Of a stretch of 64,000 nucleotides of DNA, positions 1-9,258 are shown one piece after another (positions within the stretch are counted from its first letter, which is position 1; every line of letters begins with the position of its first letter). The translations under genes and the position numbers were made by a program. Below the pieces are notes generated by a model. The model had not been told where the DNA came from. It worked only from the letters and a program-made list of their open reading frames with translations, and searched no databases. Location: positions 1-64,000 of the forward strand of contig JBFWRV010000023.1 of NCBI GenBank assembly GCA_050248715.1, in the 5' to 3' direction. The DNA comes from AWTP1-13 sp050248715. Its GTDB lineage: Bacteria; Pseudomonadota; Alphaproteobacteria; Rhizobiales; Hyphomicrobiaceae.

Positions 1-108
1 GAACGCACCCTTGAAGCCACCTGGCGCAGGATCGGCGACCTGCTCGACCACTTCAGCCCCCAAGAGTGCGCCAACTACCTCGCCAACGCCGGATATGCTG
101 CCATTTGA
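1..108 (+). mobile_element. 3' end of an IS630-family transposase gene
   Basis: The window opens inside a reading frame of 35 codons ending in TGA at 106–108. The translated tail contains FSPQECANYLANAGYA, which matches the usual C-terminal signature of IS630-family DDE transposases (an ILD/FTPEEC–NYFANAGY type ending). The DDE catalytic residues lie upstream of the window, so activity cannot be judged. No terminal inverted repeat was recognised in the bases that follow. Confidence 0.75.
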
Positions 109-429
109 CCTGAACAAGCTCTAGGCGAATCCTCGCCGATCGCCCGGCGGGTCGCGTCAGGGGACCCTTCAGGCGCGCACCGGTTTCCCCCAATTGCCCA
201 CCACCGATCCGGGAGCCTTCAATCCGGCGCTGCTGAGCTATTCGGCTCTCATCAGTCAGGAGCGGAGTACCAGCAAGAAGGCAAAGCCGGATGCAGGAGG
301 CCCCTGCTGGGCGCAACAGGCGTTCGCGGGTCAATAGCCGGGCGTCTGGCGAATCTCGCCATCGCGACGGCTGCGGCGATGCGGATTGCCTCCGCATTCA
401 GCCGCAAGGAGAACTGGTCGCCGGCGGCG
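109..429. other. Intergenic stretch after the transposase, no gene recognised
   Basis: About 320 bases between the transposase stop and the terminator of the sirtuin gene. Short open frames exist on both strands but none has a convincing ribosome binding site or a recognisable product. The IS right end should lie here, but I could not identify a terminal repeat or a target duplication. Confidence 0.5.
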
Positions 430-449
430 AAAAAAAACGCGGGTCGCGC
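430..449 (-). terminator. Intrinsic terminator of the sirtuin gene
   Basis: Read on the minus strand, directly after the sirtuin stop codon (451–453), a short G+C hairpin (arms 438–441 and 445–448, loop 442–444, extendable by one G-U pair) is followed by eight consecutive T (430–437 on the plus strand are A). This is a compact intrinsic terminator. The hairpin is short, so efficiency may be moderate. Confidence 0.65.
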
Positions 450-450
450 C

Positions 451-1197
451 TCAGTTCACACCGACGGCCCGGCCCATGGTGGAGCCGATCTCGGCGTTGA
501 TCACGAGGTCGGCCAGATCATCCTGCTCGGTCGGCTCGCGGTTGACGATGACAAGCCGGGAGCCGTTGCGCTTGGCCATGATCGGGAAGCCCGCGGCCGG
601 ATAAACCACGAGCGAGCTGCCGAGCACGATGAAGAGGTCGGCGGCCAGCGTCACCTCCTGCGCCCGCTCCATCTCGGCCTCCGGCATCGCCTGCCCGAAG
701 GAGATGGTGGCCGTCTTGATGATGCCGCCGCAGCCCGTGCACAGCGGCAGCCGCTCGTCGATGGCGAATATCTCGCGCACCCACTCGAGCTCGTAGCGGC
801 GCCGGCACTCGAGGCAGGTCGCATAGGTGGCGTTGCCGTGCAGCTCGATGACCTTGTCGTCGGGCACGCCAGAGGCCTGGTGCAGGCCGTCGATGTTTTG
901 CGTGACGACCGCCGTCATGCGCCCCTGCTCGACGAGCCGGGCAAGCGCCCGGTGGCCTGCGTTGGGGGTCGCCTTGCGCAGCACCGCGTCGCTCGCGAAC
1001 TTGCGCCGCCAGGTCTCGCGCCGTGCCTCGGCCGAGGCCATGAAATCGCCGAACTCGATCGGCCGAAACTTGGTCCAGATGCCGCCGGGCGAACGATAGT
1101 CGGGGATGCCGGACTCCGTGGAGATGCCGGCTCCGGTGAAGGCGACGACATTGCGCGCTTCCGCGATCATCCGCTTCAGCTCATCGACCTTCGTCAT
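451..1197 (-). CDS. NAD-dependent protein deacylase, Sir2 family
   Basis: A 248-residue sirtuin that removes acyl groups from lysines using NAD+, releasing nicotinamide and O-acyl-ADP-ribose; expected in the cytoplasm. Visible motifs are GAGIS at residues 22–26, TQNIDGLH at 99–106, the catalytic histidine in LHGN (H120), and the structural zinc cysteines C128, C131, C153 and C156. The length fits bacterial CobB-type enzymes, and the start is an ATG at the beginning of the conserved domain. It lies 22 bases downstream of the nicotinate phosphoribosyltransferase gene on the same strand, so the two NAD-linked genes are probably co-transcribed: one consumes NAD and frees nicotinamide, the other works in NAD salvage. 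That link is inferred from position. Confidence 0.93.
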   Translation of the reverse strand: MTKVDELKRMIAEARNVVAFTGAGISTESGIPDYRSPGGIWTKFRPIEFGDFMASAEARRETWRRKFASDAVLRKATPNAGHRALARLVEQGRMTAVVTQNIDGLHQASGVPDDKVIELHGNATYATCLECRRRYELEWVREIFAIDERLPLCTGCGGIIKTATISFGQAMPEAEMERAQEVTLAADLFIVLGSSLVVYPAAGFPIMAKRNGSRLVIVNREPTEQDDLADLVINAEIGSTMGRAVGVN

Positions 1198-1219
1198 CGC
1201 TGGCTCCTCGCGCGCCGGG

Positions 1220-2512
1220 CTACACCGCCACAGGCAGGCTTGCCTGCTCGCCGACCTCGAACACGCGGCGATAGCGGATAAGCTCGGCGGGCGGGCCCAT
1301 CGCCTTGGCGGGGTTGTCGGAGAGCTTCACCGCGGCGCGGCCATTCGCCGATACGACCTTGCATACGATCGAGAACGGATCGAGGCGCCCGTCGGGACCG
1401 AGCCCGCGGAAGTCGTTGGTGAGCAGCGTGCCCCAGCCGTAGCCGAGCCGAACACGGCCGTGGAAGTGGCGGTGGATGCGCTCGATGTCGTCCACGTCGA
1501 GGCCGTCGGAGAAGATGATGAGCTTCTGGCGTGGGTCCTGCTTGCGGCGCTGCCACCAGGCGATGGCCATCTCGCCGCCCTCGATGGGGTCCCCGGAATC
1601 GATGCGGATGCCGGTCCAGTGCGTCACCCAATCGGGGGCGCGCTCCAGGAAGTTGCGCGACCCGTACGTGTCGGGGAGCATGACGCGCAGGTTGCCGTCG
1701 TAGTCCTGCTGCCAGTCGGCGAGCACCTTGTAGGGCGCCTCGGCGAGTTCGCGGTCGTTGCGGGCGAGCGCGGAATAGACCATCGGCAGCTCGTGCGCGT
1801 TGGTGCCGATGGCCTCCACCTCGCGGCGCATGGCGATCAGGCAGTTGGACGTGCCGAGGAAGGCCGGCCCCAATCCCTCGATCATGGCCTGCACGCACCA
1901 ATCCTGCCACAGGAAGCCGTGCCGGCGCCGGGTGCCGAAGTCGGCGATGCTGATTCCCGGCAGCAGCTTGAGGCGCCCGATTTTCTCCCATACGCGCGTC
2001 ATGGCCATGGCGTAGAGGACCTGCAACTCGAACTTCCCGAGTCCCTTGGTGACCGCGCGGCTGTGGAGCTCCATGAGCACGGCGAGGGCTGGGATCTCCC
2101 ACATCGTCGTCTCGATCCAGGGCCCCTCGAATGTCAGCTCGTATTGGTCGCCGTGGCGCTCCAGATGATAGGGGGGATAGCGGAAGCCCTCGAGCCAGGC
2201 GATGAAGTCGGGCGTGAACATCTGCCGCTTGCCGTAGAACATGTTGCCACGGAGCCAAGTCGACTCCCCGCGCGACAGCGACAGGCTGCGAATGTGGTCG
2301 AGCTGCTCCTTCAACGCGCCGGCGTCGATCAGGTCCGAGAGCTTGACCGAGGTGGTGCGGTTCAGGATGCCGAAGGTGACGCGGGCGTCCCGGTGGCGGC
2401 GGAAGATCGTCTGTGCCATCAGCAACTTGTAGAAGTCCGTATCGAGCACCGAGCGCACGATCGGATCGATCTTCCAGTTGTGATTGTAGACGCGGGTGGC
2501 GATGTCGGTCAT
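1220..2512 (-). CDS. pncB: Nicotinate phosphoribosyltransferase
   Basis: Converts nicotinate plus PRPP to nicotinate mononucleotide, the first step of the Preiss–Handler NAD salvage route. The protein (430 residues from the chosen ATG) carries the family's N-terminal block with SVLDTDFYKLLMAQ, a central SRNFLERAPDWVTHWTG region, and a C-terminal phosphate-binding block including FSDGLDVD and YGWGTLLTND. A TTG four codons upstream could also serve as start, but the ATG at 2512 is preferred; neither has a strong Shine–Dalgarno. It precedes the sirtuin gene in what looks like a two-gene NAD operon. Confidence 0.94.
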   Translation of the reverse strand: MTDIATRVYNHNWKIDPIVRSVLDTDFYKLLMAQTIFRRHRDARVTFGILNRTTSVKLSDLIDAGALKEQLDHIRSLSLSRGESTWLRGNMFYGKRQMFTPDFIAWLEGFRYPPYHLERHGDQYELTFEGPWIETTMWEIPALAVLMELHSRAVTKGLGKFELQVLYAMAMTRVWEKIGRLKLLPGISIADFGTRRRHGFLWQDWCVQAMIEGLGPAFLGTSNCLIAMRREVEAIGTNAHELPMVYSALARNDRELAEAPYKVLADWQQDYDGNLRVMLPDTYGSRNFLERAPDWVTHWTGIRIDSGDPIEGGEMAIAWWQRRKQDPRQKLIIFSDGLDVDDIERIHRHFHGRVRLGYGWGTLLTNDFRGLGPDGRLDPFSIVCKVVSANGRAAVKLSDNPAKAMGPPAELIRYRRVFEVGEQASLPVAV

Positions 2513-2653
2513 GGGCGCTGCCAAGCGATCAGGCGTCTTCGAGCCGGCCTCCCGGTCTGCCTGCGCGTGGGATGTTACCCGCTGGCGTCGAATGCGCGCA
2601 ACGGATTGGCCCGGAATCTGCCGGCATGGCTGCCACGTGGCAGGGCGCCCGCT

Positions 2654-3136
2654 CTACTTGGCAAGCACATTGGGCCAGTTCTTCTCGCCCTTGGCGATGT
2701 GGCCGGGAATGTTCTTCTCCCAGTTCTTCTGCACCGATGCGTTATAGTTGACGTAGAGCTTGCCATCGACGATGCGCCAGGCGTGGGGATCGCCCTTGGC
2801 CGTGTAGCCTTCCGACACTGCCCAGGCGCAATAGCCGCCGTACTGTGGGGCGAACGCCTGCGGGTTCGCTTCGAAGGCGGCCTTGTTCTCGGCGGAGGCG
2901 AAATGCCAGGTGGCGCCGTTCCAGCTTGCCTTGTGCGCGGGGTTGCCGCGCTCGGGCTTGCCGGTCTTGAAGTACGCAACGGCATCGTAGCCGTCGAGGG
3001 CGAGCTTGGACTTGAAGTCGGCGAAAACCGGCGGCTTGCTCTGTGTCTGTGCATTCGCGCCCTGGTGCAGGAACGTCGAGGCGGCCAGAGCCGCGAGGCC
3101 AAGCAGAGCCAACCCGCTTGCAGCGCTTCTTCTCAT
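2654..3136 (-). CDS. Secreted YHS domain protein
   Basis: A 160-residue protein with an N-terminal signal peptide (hydrophobic core about residues 8–22, cleavage probably after the AQ near residue 30). The mature part is a YHS domain: LDGYDAVAYF about residues 47–56, then the HKASWNGATWHFASAE block and YGGYCAWAVS. In this family the YHS module is associated with metal binding, and proteins of this size are often annotated only as YHS domain-containing. The ATG is preceded by a strong purine-rich GGAGG site. It stands alone between pncB and groL, with no visible operon partner. The exact role is unknown. Confidence 0.85.
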   Translation of the reverse strand: MRRSAASGLALLGLAALAASTFLHQGANAQTQSKPPVFADFKSKLALDGYDAVAYFKTGKPERGNPAHKASWNGATWHFASAENKAAFEANPQAFAPQYGGYCAWAVSEGYTAKGDPHAWRIVDGKLYVNYNASVQKNWEKNIPGHIAKGEKNWPNVLAK

Positions 3137-3261
3137 TGCTGCCTCCCTCTCCTCCAGTCGCGAGATGTTCGCATCATCATACGCAGGCGGCCGGCGTGTC
3201 TCAGTACACCGATCGATGCCGCTCCTTCACGATCGCGCAATCTGCCGCGAGGCGATGAACG

Positions 3262-3295
3262 GAAACGAAAACGCCCCGGCGCGAGGCCGGGGCGT
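3262..3295 (-). terminator. Rho-independent terminator of groESL
   Basis: On the minus strand, just past the groL stop, two perfectly complementary 10-base arms (3271–3280 and 3286–3295) around a 5-base loop are followed by a T-rich stretch (A-rich at 3262–3270 on the plus strand). This is a strong intrinsic terminator placed correctly for the groES–groEL transcript. Confidence 0.85.
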
Positions 3296-3321
3296 ATGTG
3301 CGATCTCAGTCGCGGAGGGTG

Positions 3322-4974
<1,653 letters not shown>

Positions 4975-5050
4975 GGGTTGGGCTCCTGGAAACGAAGCTG
5001 GAAGGGAGTCAGACAGACGGCCAGAAAGGGGTCGGGCCCCTCTCCCCGGC

Positions 5051-5365
5051 TTACGCGGCGGCGCGTACGGACGCCTTGCCCTCGATGATGCCGAGGATGT
5101 CGCTCTCTTTCATGATGAGCAGTTCCTCACCGTTGATCTTGACCTCGGTGCCCGACCACTTGCCGAACAGCACCTTGTCGCCCTTTTTAACCTCGAGCGG
5201 GACGAGTTTGCCCTGCTCGTCGCGGGCGCCGGGTCCTACGGCGATCACCTCGCCCTGCATGGGCTTCTCCTTGGCGGTGTCGGGGATGATGATGCCGCCC
5301 GTGGACTTCGTGTCCTCGTCGATGCGGCGCACGACCACGCGATCGTGCAGAGGGCGAAACTTCAT
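5051..5365 (-). CDS. groS: 10 kDa co-chaperonin GroES
   Basis: The 104-residue lid of the GroEL chamber. It starts MKFRPLHDRVVVRRIDEDTK, contains the mobile-loop region STGGIIIPDTAKEKP (about residues 21–35) and ends with the conserved GEELLIMKESDILGI block. First gene of the groES–groEL operon. Upstream lie a promoter and a CIRCE operator, so heat-inducible repression by HrcA is expected; hrcA itself is not in the window. Confidence 0.97.
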   Translation of the reverse strand: MKFRPLHDRVVVRRIDEDTKSTGGIIIPDTAKEKPMQGEVIAVGPGARDEQGKLVPLEVKKGDKVLFGKWSGTEVKINGEELLIMKESDILGIIEGKASVRAAA

Positions 5366-5469
5366 GACCTCTACCTCACTGTTTTTAGGACGGTAAATTC
5401 GACACTTCGGAACCGCACGGCGCGCGCTGCCAGGGATGAGCCGCCGGGGCGCTCCAAAGAGCGGGGCCA

Positions 5470-5499
5470 GCTATATTTGACGGTCGTTAGCAGTGTCAA
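5470..5499 (-). promoter_or_regulatory. Predicted groESL promoter
   Basis: Read on the minus strand, TTGACA (5494–5499 in plus coordinates) is followed after 18 bases by TATAGC (5470–5475). The -35 box lies inside the CIRCE palindrome, so HrcA binding would block RNA polymerase. The transcript would then have a leader of about 100 bases before groS. Confidence 0.6.
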
Positions 5500-5513
5500 G
5501 AGGAGAGTGCCAA
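5487..5513 (-). promoter_or_regulatory. CIRCE operator (HrcA binding site)
   Basis: On the minus strand the site reads TTGGCACTC, nine bases, CACTGCTAA. The CIRCE consensus is TTAGCACTC–N9–GAGTGCTAA, so 15 of 18 arm positions match and the 9-base spacing is exact. It overlaps the -35 element of the groES promoter. In alphaproteobacteria HrcA binds CIRCE to repress groESL outside heat shock. Confidence 0.85.
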
Positions 5514-5563
5514 AGGCGCCCCGCGACCTTGACGGCGCGGCATTAGGCCCCATGTTGTGGGCA

Positions 5564-5616
5564 GCGGGGACGGCCCCGCATTTTCCAAAGAAACCCGCGG
5601 TGGGGACGACCTCATC
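5564..5616 (+). ncRNA. Guanidine-II (mini-ykkC) riboswitch
   Basis: Two small hairpins precede the exporter gene. The first has a perfect 6-bp stem (5564–5569 with 5574–5579) closed by the tetraloop ACGG (5570–5573). The second has a 7-bp stem with two G-U pairs (5599–5605 with 5610–5616) closed by ACGA (5606–5609). Two stem-loops with ACGR loops, separated here by 19 bases and lying just ahead of the Shine–Dalgarno, is the defining architecture of the mini-ykkC/guanidine-II class, in which guanidinium makes the loops dock and frees the ribosome binding site. The downstream gene encodes a Gdx-type guanidinium exporter, the usual target. Identification rests on structure and context; no covariance search was run. 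Confidence 0.88.
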
Positions 5617-5635
5617 ACAAGCATGGAGATGAGGC

Positions 5636-5953
5636 ATGGCTTGGCTCGTTCTCATTCTGGCCGGCCTGGTCGAAATCGGCTGGGCAGTCGGTCTCAAATA
5701 CACTGAGGGTTTCACGAGACTGTGGCCCTCGGTATGGACGATAGCTGCGATGGTGGTGAGCCTGGCGCTGCTGGGCGTCGCTGTGCGGTGGCTGCCCGTC
5801 GGCACGGCGTACGCGGTTTGGACAGGCATTGGCACTGTCGGAACTGTGCTGCTGGGCATTTGGCTGTTCGGCGAGCCGGCCGATCCTGCGCGGCTCGCAT
5901 TCATCGCCATGATCGTGGCGGGCGTGGCGGGCCTGAAGTTCGTGACACCCTAG
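5636..5953 (+). CDS. gdx: Guanidinium exporter, SMR family (SugE/Gdx)
   Basis: A 105-residue small multidrug resistance protein with four predicted transmembrane helices, beginning MAWLVLILAGLVEIGWAVGL. The conserved membrane glutamate of the family is E13 in the first helix, and GTAYAVWTGIGTVG (about residues 61–74) is the SugE/Gdx subfamily signature. Gdx proteins act as antiparallel dimers that exchange protons for guanidinium. The upstream guanidine-II riboswitch strongly supports this substrate over general quaternary ammonium export. A GGAG at 5625–5628 is the likely ribosome binding site, close behind the second riboswitch hairpin. A stable hairpin follows the stop codon. Confidence 0.93.
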   Translation: MAWLVLILAGLVEIGWAVGLKYTEGFTRLWPSVWTIAAMVVSLALLGVAVRWLPVGTAYAVWTGIGTVGTVLLGIWLFGEPADPARLAFIAMIVAGVAGLKFVTP

Positions 5954-5956
5954 GTT

Positions 5957-5973
5957 CCGCGCCGGCGGCGCGG
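5957..5973 (+). terminator. Hairpin directly after the gdx stop codon
   Basis: Perfect 7-bp G+C stem (5957–5963 with 5967–5973) and 3-base loop, starting four bases after the stop codon. There is no strong T run, so it may be a weak terminator or an RNA 3'-end stabiliser. Confidence 0.45.
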
Positions 5974-6163
5974 TCTGCTGCACGCCCTGTGCCCCCCGGA
6001 ACTGCATCCGAAGCTGCTTCGTTCCAGTCTTGCGGCCGCGCTGCGGAAGTGCGTCCCCGGCTGCAGAAGAGAAGCGGCGGCTGTGGGAAGGATGCAACCC
6101 ATCAGGCACGAATCGCGCATACGATCACCAAGGTGCGCATCGGCGGCAGGGAGGTGATCATCC

Positions 6164-6442
6164 ATGACCGCATCCAGTGACCGGGACTTTCGCGCCCAGC
6201 TCGCCGGCTTCAGCCTGACGACGGCGGAGATTCTGTATCGCCTGCCTGACCATCCCTCGCTGCTGCAGAGCTATATCTGGCAGGACTACGACGAGCACCC
6301 GCGCTTTCCGCGTTTGCGCACGTTCCTCGATTTCTGGGCGCGCAACCTCGACGGCAAGCTCTTCCGCGTGCGCGTGGCGCACAGGAAGCTCATCACGCCG
6401 GCGGAGCTGCGGATGGTCGGCGGCGAGTTCCGGGTGCATTGA
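6164..6442 (+). CDS. usg: Usg family protein
   Basis: A 92-residue protein with the Usg signature: LTTAEILYRLPDHPSLLQ (about residues 18–35), YIWQDYD, then FLDFWARNLDGKL and RVAHRKLITPAELR. Usg was named for its place near trpF/trpB in several bacteria, but its biochemical role is unknown. Here no trp gene is adjacent. A strong GGAGGTGAT ribosome binding site (6149–6157) fixes the ATG at 6164. Length is normal for the family. Confidence 0.88.
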   Translation: MTASSDRDFRAQLAGFSLTTAEILYRLPDHPSLLQSYIWQDYDEHPRFPRLRTFLDFWARNLDGKLFRVRVAHRKLITPAELRMVGGEFRVH

Positions 6443-6516
6443 GCCGGCCATGCCGGGAGACGCGTGAAGCAGCCGAATCGCGCTAAGCCCAGGCGAAGCG
6501 AAAACGGCGCCTTGGC

Positions 6517-7194
6517 GTGTCCGGCATGGCTCTATCCGAGCGAAGACAGGGATTCCCGCTAGCGGTCGTGGCTCCGACCGAGGCCGCTGTGCCCGCGCGA
6601 CCCGCCGCGCCGCGCGCGGACGTCGGCGGCCTGCGTGCGGTCAGCCAGCTGCTCTTGGCCATGCGCACCGTGAAGGCCACCCGCTTCAATGCCGCGGAGC
6701 GCTACGAGCGCAAGAATGCGCTCTCGGTGTTCGCGATGTCGATGGTGTCGCTCTACTTCGTGGGATTGTCGGTGTGGCAGGCCGTCTACGCCTCCGCGCT
6801 CGACGAGCCGACCAACCGCCTCGTCACGCTGGTTTCCATCATGTCCTCGATCTTCACGCTGGTGCTGGCGCTGATCGAGGCGATGAACGACTACCGCATG
6901 AAGGCGCACGCGATGCACGAGTGTGCGCTGGCTGTGAACGACCTCTACCACGAGCTGAAGCTGATCCCGTCCGCGGACGTTGTAACGGTGCAGGAATTTC
7001 GCCGACGCTACAACGCGGTGGTGCGTGGCTGCCCTTACAACCACGCGCGCGTCGACTACTTGATGGCGAAGGCGGAGCGCGGCGGCCCGTGGATGGAGGC
7101 GGTCTGGGCCCGCGCGTACTATGCGCTCGATGTCTACGCGCTCTACGGGCTCTGCCTCGCCGCGCCGCCCCTGGTGCTGCTGCTGTTCCGGTGA
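6517..7194 (+). CDS. SLATT-like membrane protein
   Basis: A 225-residue protein. After a Pro/Ala-rich N-terminus (to about residue 45) comes a segment with the block RFNAAERYERKNALSVF, then two transmembrane helices (about 69–90 and 101–122), a cytoplasmic helical part with the MNDYRMKAHAMHECALAVNDL block, and a third hydrophobic helix at the C-terminus (about 204–224). This arrangement matches SLATT domains, two-helix membrane modules predicted to act as pore-forming effectors in nucleotide-signal conflict systems. No cyclic-nucleotide synthase, SLOG or reverse transcriptase gene lies beside it, so it is a lone copy. Start is the GTG at 6517 or the ATG at 6526; neither has a good Shine–Dalgarno. 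Confidence 0.7.
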   Translation: MSGMALSERRQGFPLAVVAPTEAAVPARPAAPRADVGGLRAVSQLLLAMRTVKATRFNAAERYERKNALSVFAMSMVSLYFVGLSVWQAVYASALDEPTNRLVTLVSIMSSIFTLVLALIEAMNDYRMKAHAMHECALAVNDLYHELKLIPSADVVTVQEFRRRYNAVVRGCPYNHARVDYLMAKAERGGPWMEAVWARAYYALDVYALYGLCLAAPPLVLLLFR

Positions 7195-7272
7195 CGCTCA
7201 GCCCAAGATCGCCGCCATCTGGCGGTGTCCTTGTCCGCTTGGCGCATCCGGGGCGGGCGCCGTAGCCAGCCT

Positions 7273-8724
7273 TCACACTCCCTCGGCTGCCGGATTGCCG
7301 GCGTCGTCGAGGTAGGCGATGCGCAGCATGTTGGTGGTGCCGGGCGAGCCCAGCGGCACGCCGGCGACGATGATCGCACCCTCGCCTGCCCTTGCGAAGC
7401 CCTCGTCGAAGGCGATGCGGCAGGCCTTGCGCACCATCGCTGTCTGGTTCTCGGGATCGGAGGTGAGCACGCAGTGCACGCCCCACACCAGCGCCAGCCG
7501 GCGCGCCGTCGCCAGCACCGGGGAGAGGCCGATGACCGGCAGCCCCGGCCGCTCGCGCGCGACCCGGAGCGCCGTGGAGCCGGTCGCCGTATAGCAGATG
7601 ATGGTTGCGAGCTTGAGCGTGTCGGCGACGGTGTGGGCCGCCGCGGCGATGGCGTCGGCCGCGGTGGCCTGCGGCTGGGTGCGCGTGGCGTGCAGCAGCG
7701 CGCCGTAGCTCGGATCGTTCTCCGCCTCGAAGGCGATGCGATCCATGGTGCGGATCGCCTCGATCGGATATTGGCCGACCGCGGACTCCGCCGACAGCAT
7801 GACGGCGTCGGCCCCGTCGAATACGGCAGTGGCGACGTCCGACACCTCGGCGCGCGTCGGCACCGGCGAGGAGATCATGCTCTCCAGCATCTGGGTGGCG
7901 ACGACTACCGGCTTGCCGGCGGCGCGCGCCTTGCCGACGATCTGCTTCTGCAGTCCCGGCACGCGTTCCACCGGCAGCTCGACGCCGAGGTCGCCGCGCG
8001 CGACCATCAGGCCGTCCGAATTCGCAACGATGTTCTCGAGATCGGCGATCGCTGCGGGCTTCTCGATCTTGGACATCAGCAGGGTCGACTGGCTCGGCCC
8101 CATCAGCTCCCGCGCCAGCTTCAGGTCGTCGCCGCGCTGCACGAACGACAGCGCGACCCAGTCGACGCCGAGACGCAGGGCGAAATCGAGGTCCTTCTTG
8201 TCCTTCTCCGTGAGCGGCCCGATCGGCAGCACGGTGTCGGGCAGGCTGATACCTTTGCGGCTGGCCAGCATGCCGCCGACGAGCACCTTGGCGTCGATGG
8301 TCGACCGCGACTTCTCCAGCACGACCATGCGGATCTTGCCGTCGTCGAGCAGCAGCGTGTGTCCGGGCTCGACCGCCTCGAAGATCTGCGGATGCGGCAG
8401 GAACACGCGCTGCGCCCCGCCTTCGGATTCGGTGGCATCGAAGCGGAAGGTCGCGCCTTCGCTCAAGCCGACGCGCTCGCCGGCAATGCTGCCGACACGG
8501 AACTTGGGCCCCTGCAGATCGCATAGGATGCCGATCGGACGGCTGAACTTGGCCTCCGCTGCGCGCACGGCCGCATGCACCTTCTTCACGAGGTCGAAGG
8601 GCGAGTGGCTCATGTTGATGCGGAAAACGTCGACGCCGGCCTCGAAGAGGCGTTCGATCATCTCAGGGGCGTACGACGCAGGTCCGAGGGTGGCGACGAT
8701 CTTGACGCGCCTCGTGCGTCTCAT
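7273..8724 (-). CDS. pyk: Pyruvate kinase
   Basis: A 483-residue enzyme converting phosphoenolpyruvate and ADP to pyruvate and ATP in the cytoplasm. It begins MRRTRRVKIVATLGPASY, has the metal- and substrate-binding GLMVARGDLGVELP block (about residues 240–255) and VMLSAESAVGQYP in the active-site lid region, and ends with the C-terminal regulatory domain. It is the last gene of a minus-strand group with DUF1036 and glycerate 2-kinase genes. Glycerate 2-kinase makes 2-phosphoglycerate, which enolase and this enzyme take on to pyruvate, as in the ttuD–ttuE (tartrate) arrangement of Agrobacterium. Confidence 0.97.
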   Translation of the reverse strand: MRRTRRVKIVATLGPASYAPEMIERLFEAGVDVFRINMSHSPFDLVKKVHAAVRAAEAKFSRPIGILCDLQGPKFRVGSIAGERVGLSEGATFRFDATESEGGAQRVFLPHPQIFEAVEPGHTLLLDDGKIRMVVLEKSRSTIDAKVLVGGMLASRKGISLPDTVLPIGPLTEKDKKDLDFALRLGVDWVALSFVQRGDDLKLARELMGPSQSTLLMSKIEKPAAIADLENIVANSDGLMVARGDLGVELPVERVPGLQKQIVGKARAAGKPVVVATQMLESMISSPVPTRAEVSDVATAVFDGADAVMLSAESAVGQYPIEAIRTMDRIAFEAENDPSYGALLHATRTQPQATAADAIAAAAHTVADTLKLATIICYTATGSTALRVARERPGLPVIGLSPVLATARRLALVWGVHCVLTSDPENQTAMVRKACRIAFDEGFARAGEGAIIVAGVPLGSPGTTNMLRIAYLDDAGNPAAEGV

Positions 8725-8784
8725 GTGGCTAGTGTCCCGATCGCGATATCCGTCTCAGCTGTAGCGGGCTTCTCGATCATCGCA

Positions 8785-9258
8785 CTAGCGTCCCCTTTCG
8801 CTGGGATCGGTCAGGCGGATGGTCCAGTCCTTGGCTTCCTGCGTGTCGACCTCGAAGAAGCCCGTGCTCTTATAGCCGCGACGGCCGCAATCCTGAACCC
8901 CCCGAATTGTGAACGACTTTTCGGCCGTGCACATGAACGACTTGCCTGCCCATTCGCCGCCGCGGTCGTAGTCGATGGCGTGGATATAATAGAAGCGGCT
9001 GGAAAGCGTTCCCTTGTAGAGGGTCTCGCAGGTTTGAGCGGCGATGTTCCACCAGCCCTCGGTGGTCCAGCCGCTCGGGTCCTGGTAGCCGATGGCGACG
9101 CCGATGCGGCTCGTGGTGGTGTTGCAGAGCTTGAGATCGGCATAGGCGGACGATGCCAGAAAGCTGCCCACGAGGAGGGCGGCAGCGTGACGCACGAAAG
9201 CCGCCGCGAACGGGAACGAGGCCGGAATTGACCCCGGCATTGTTTCAAGGCCCTGCAT
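8785..9258 (-). CDS. Secreted DUF1036 protein
   Basis: A 157-residue protein with a signal peptide (hydrophobic region about residues 16–40, cleavage after SAYA). The mature part has the DUF1036 pattern: LKLCNTTTSRIGVAIGY, WTTEGWWNI, FYYIHAIDYDRGGEW and FMCTAEKSFTIRG, with several cysteines likely to form disulfides. Function is unknown, but this family is regularly found next to pyruvate kinase in Hyphomicrobiales, as here. Its start codon shares one base with the stop of the glycerate kinase gene, so translation is probably coupled. A second ATG six codons in is also possible. Confidence 0.85.
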   Translation of the reverse strand: MQGLETMPGSIPASFPFAAAFVRHAAALLVGSFLASSAYADLKLCNTTTSRIGVAIGYQDPSGWTTEGWWNIAAQTCETLYKGTLSSRFYYIHAIDYDRGGEWAGKSFMCTAEKSFTIRGVQDCGRRGYKSTGFFEVDTQEAKDWTIRLTDPSERGR

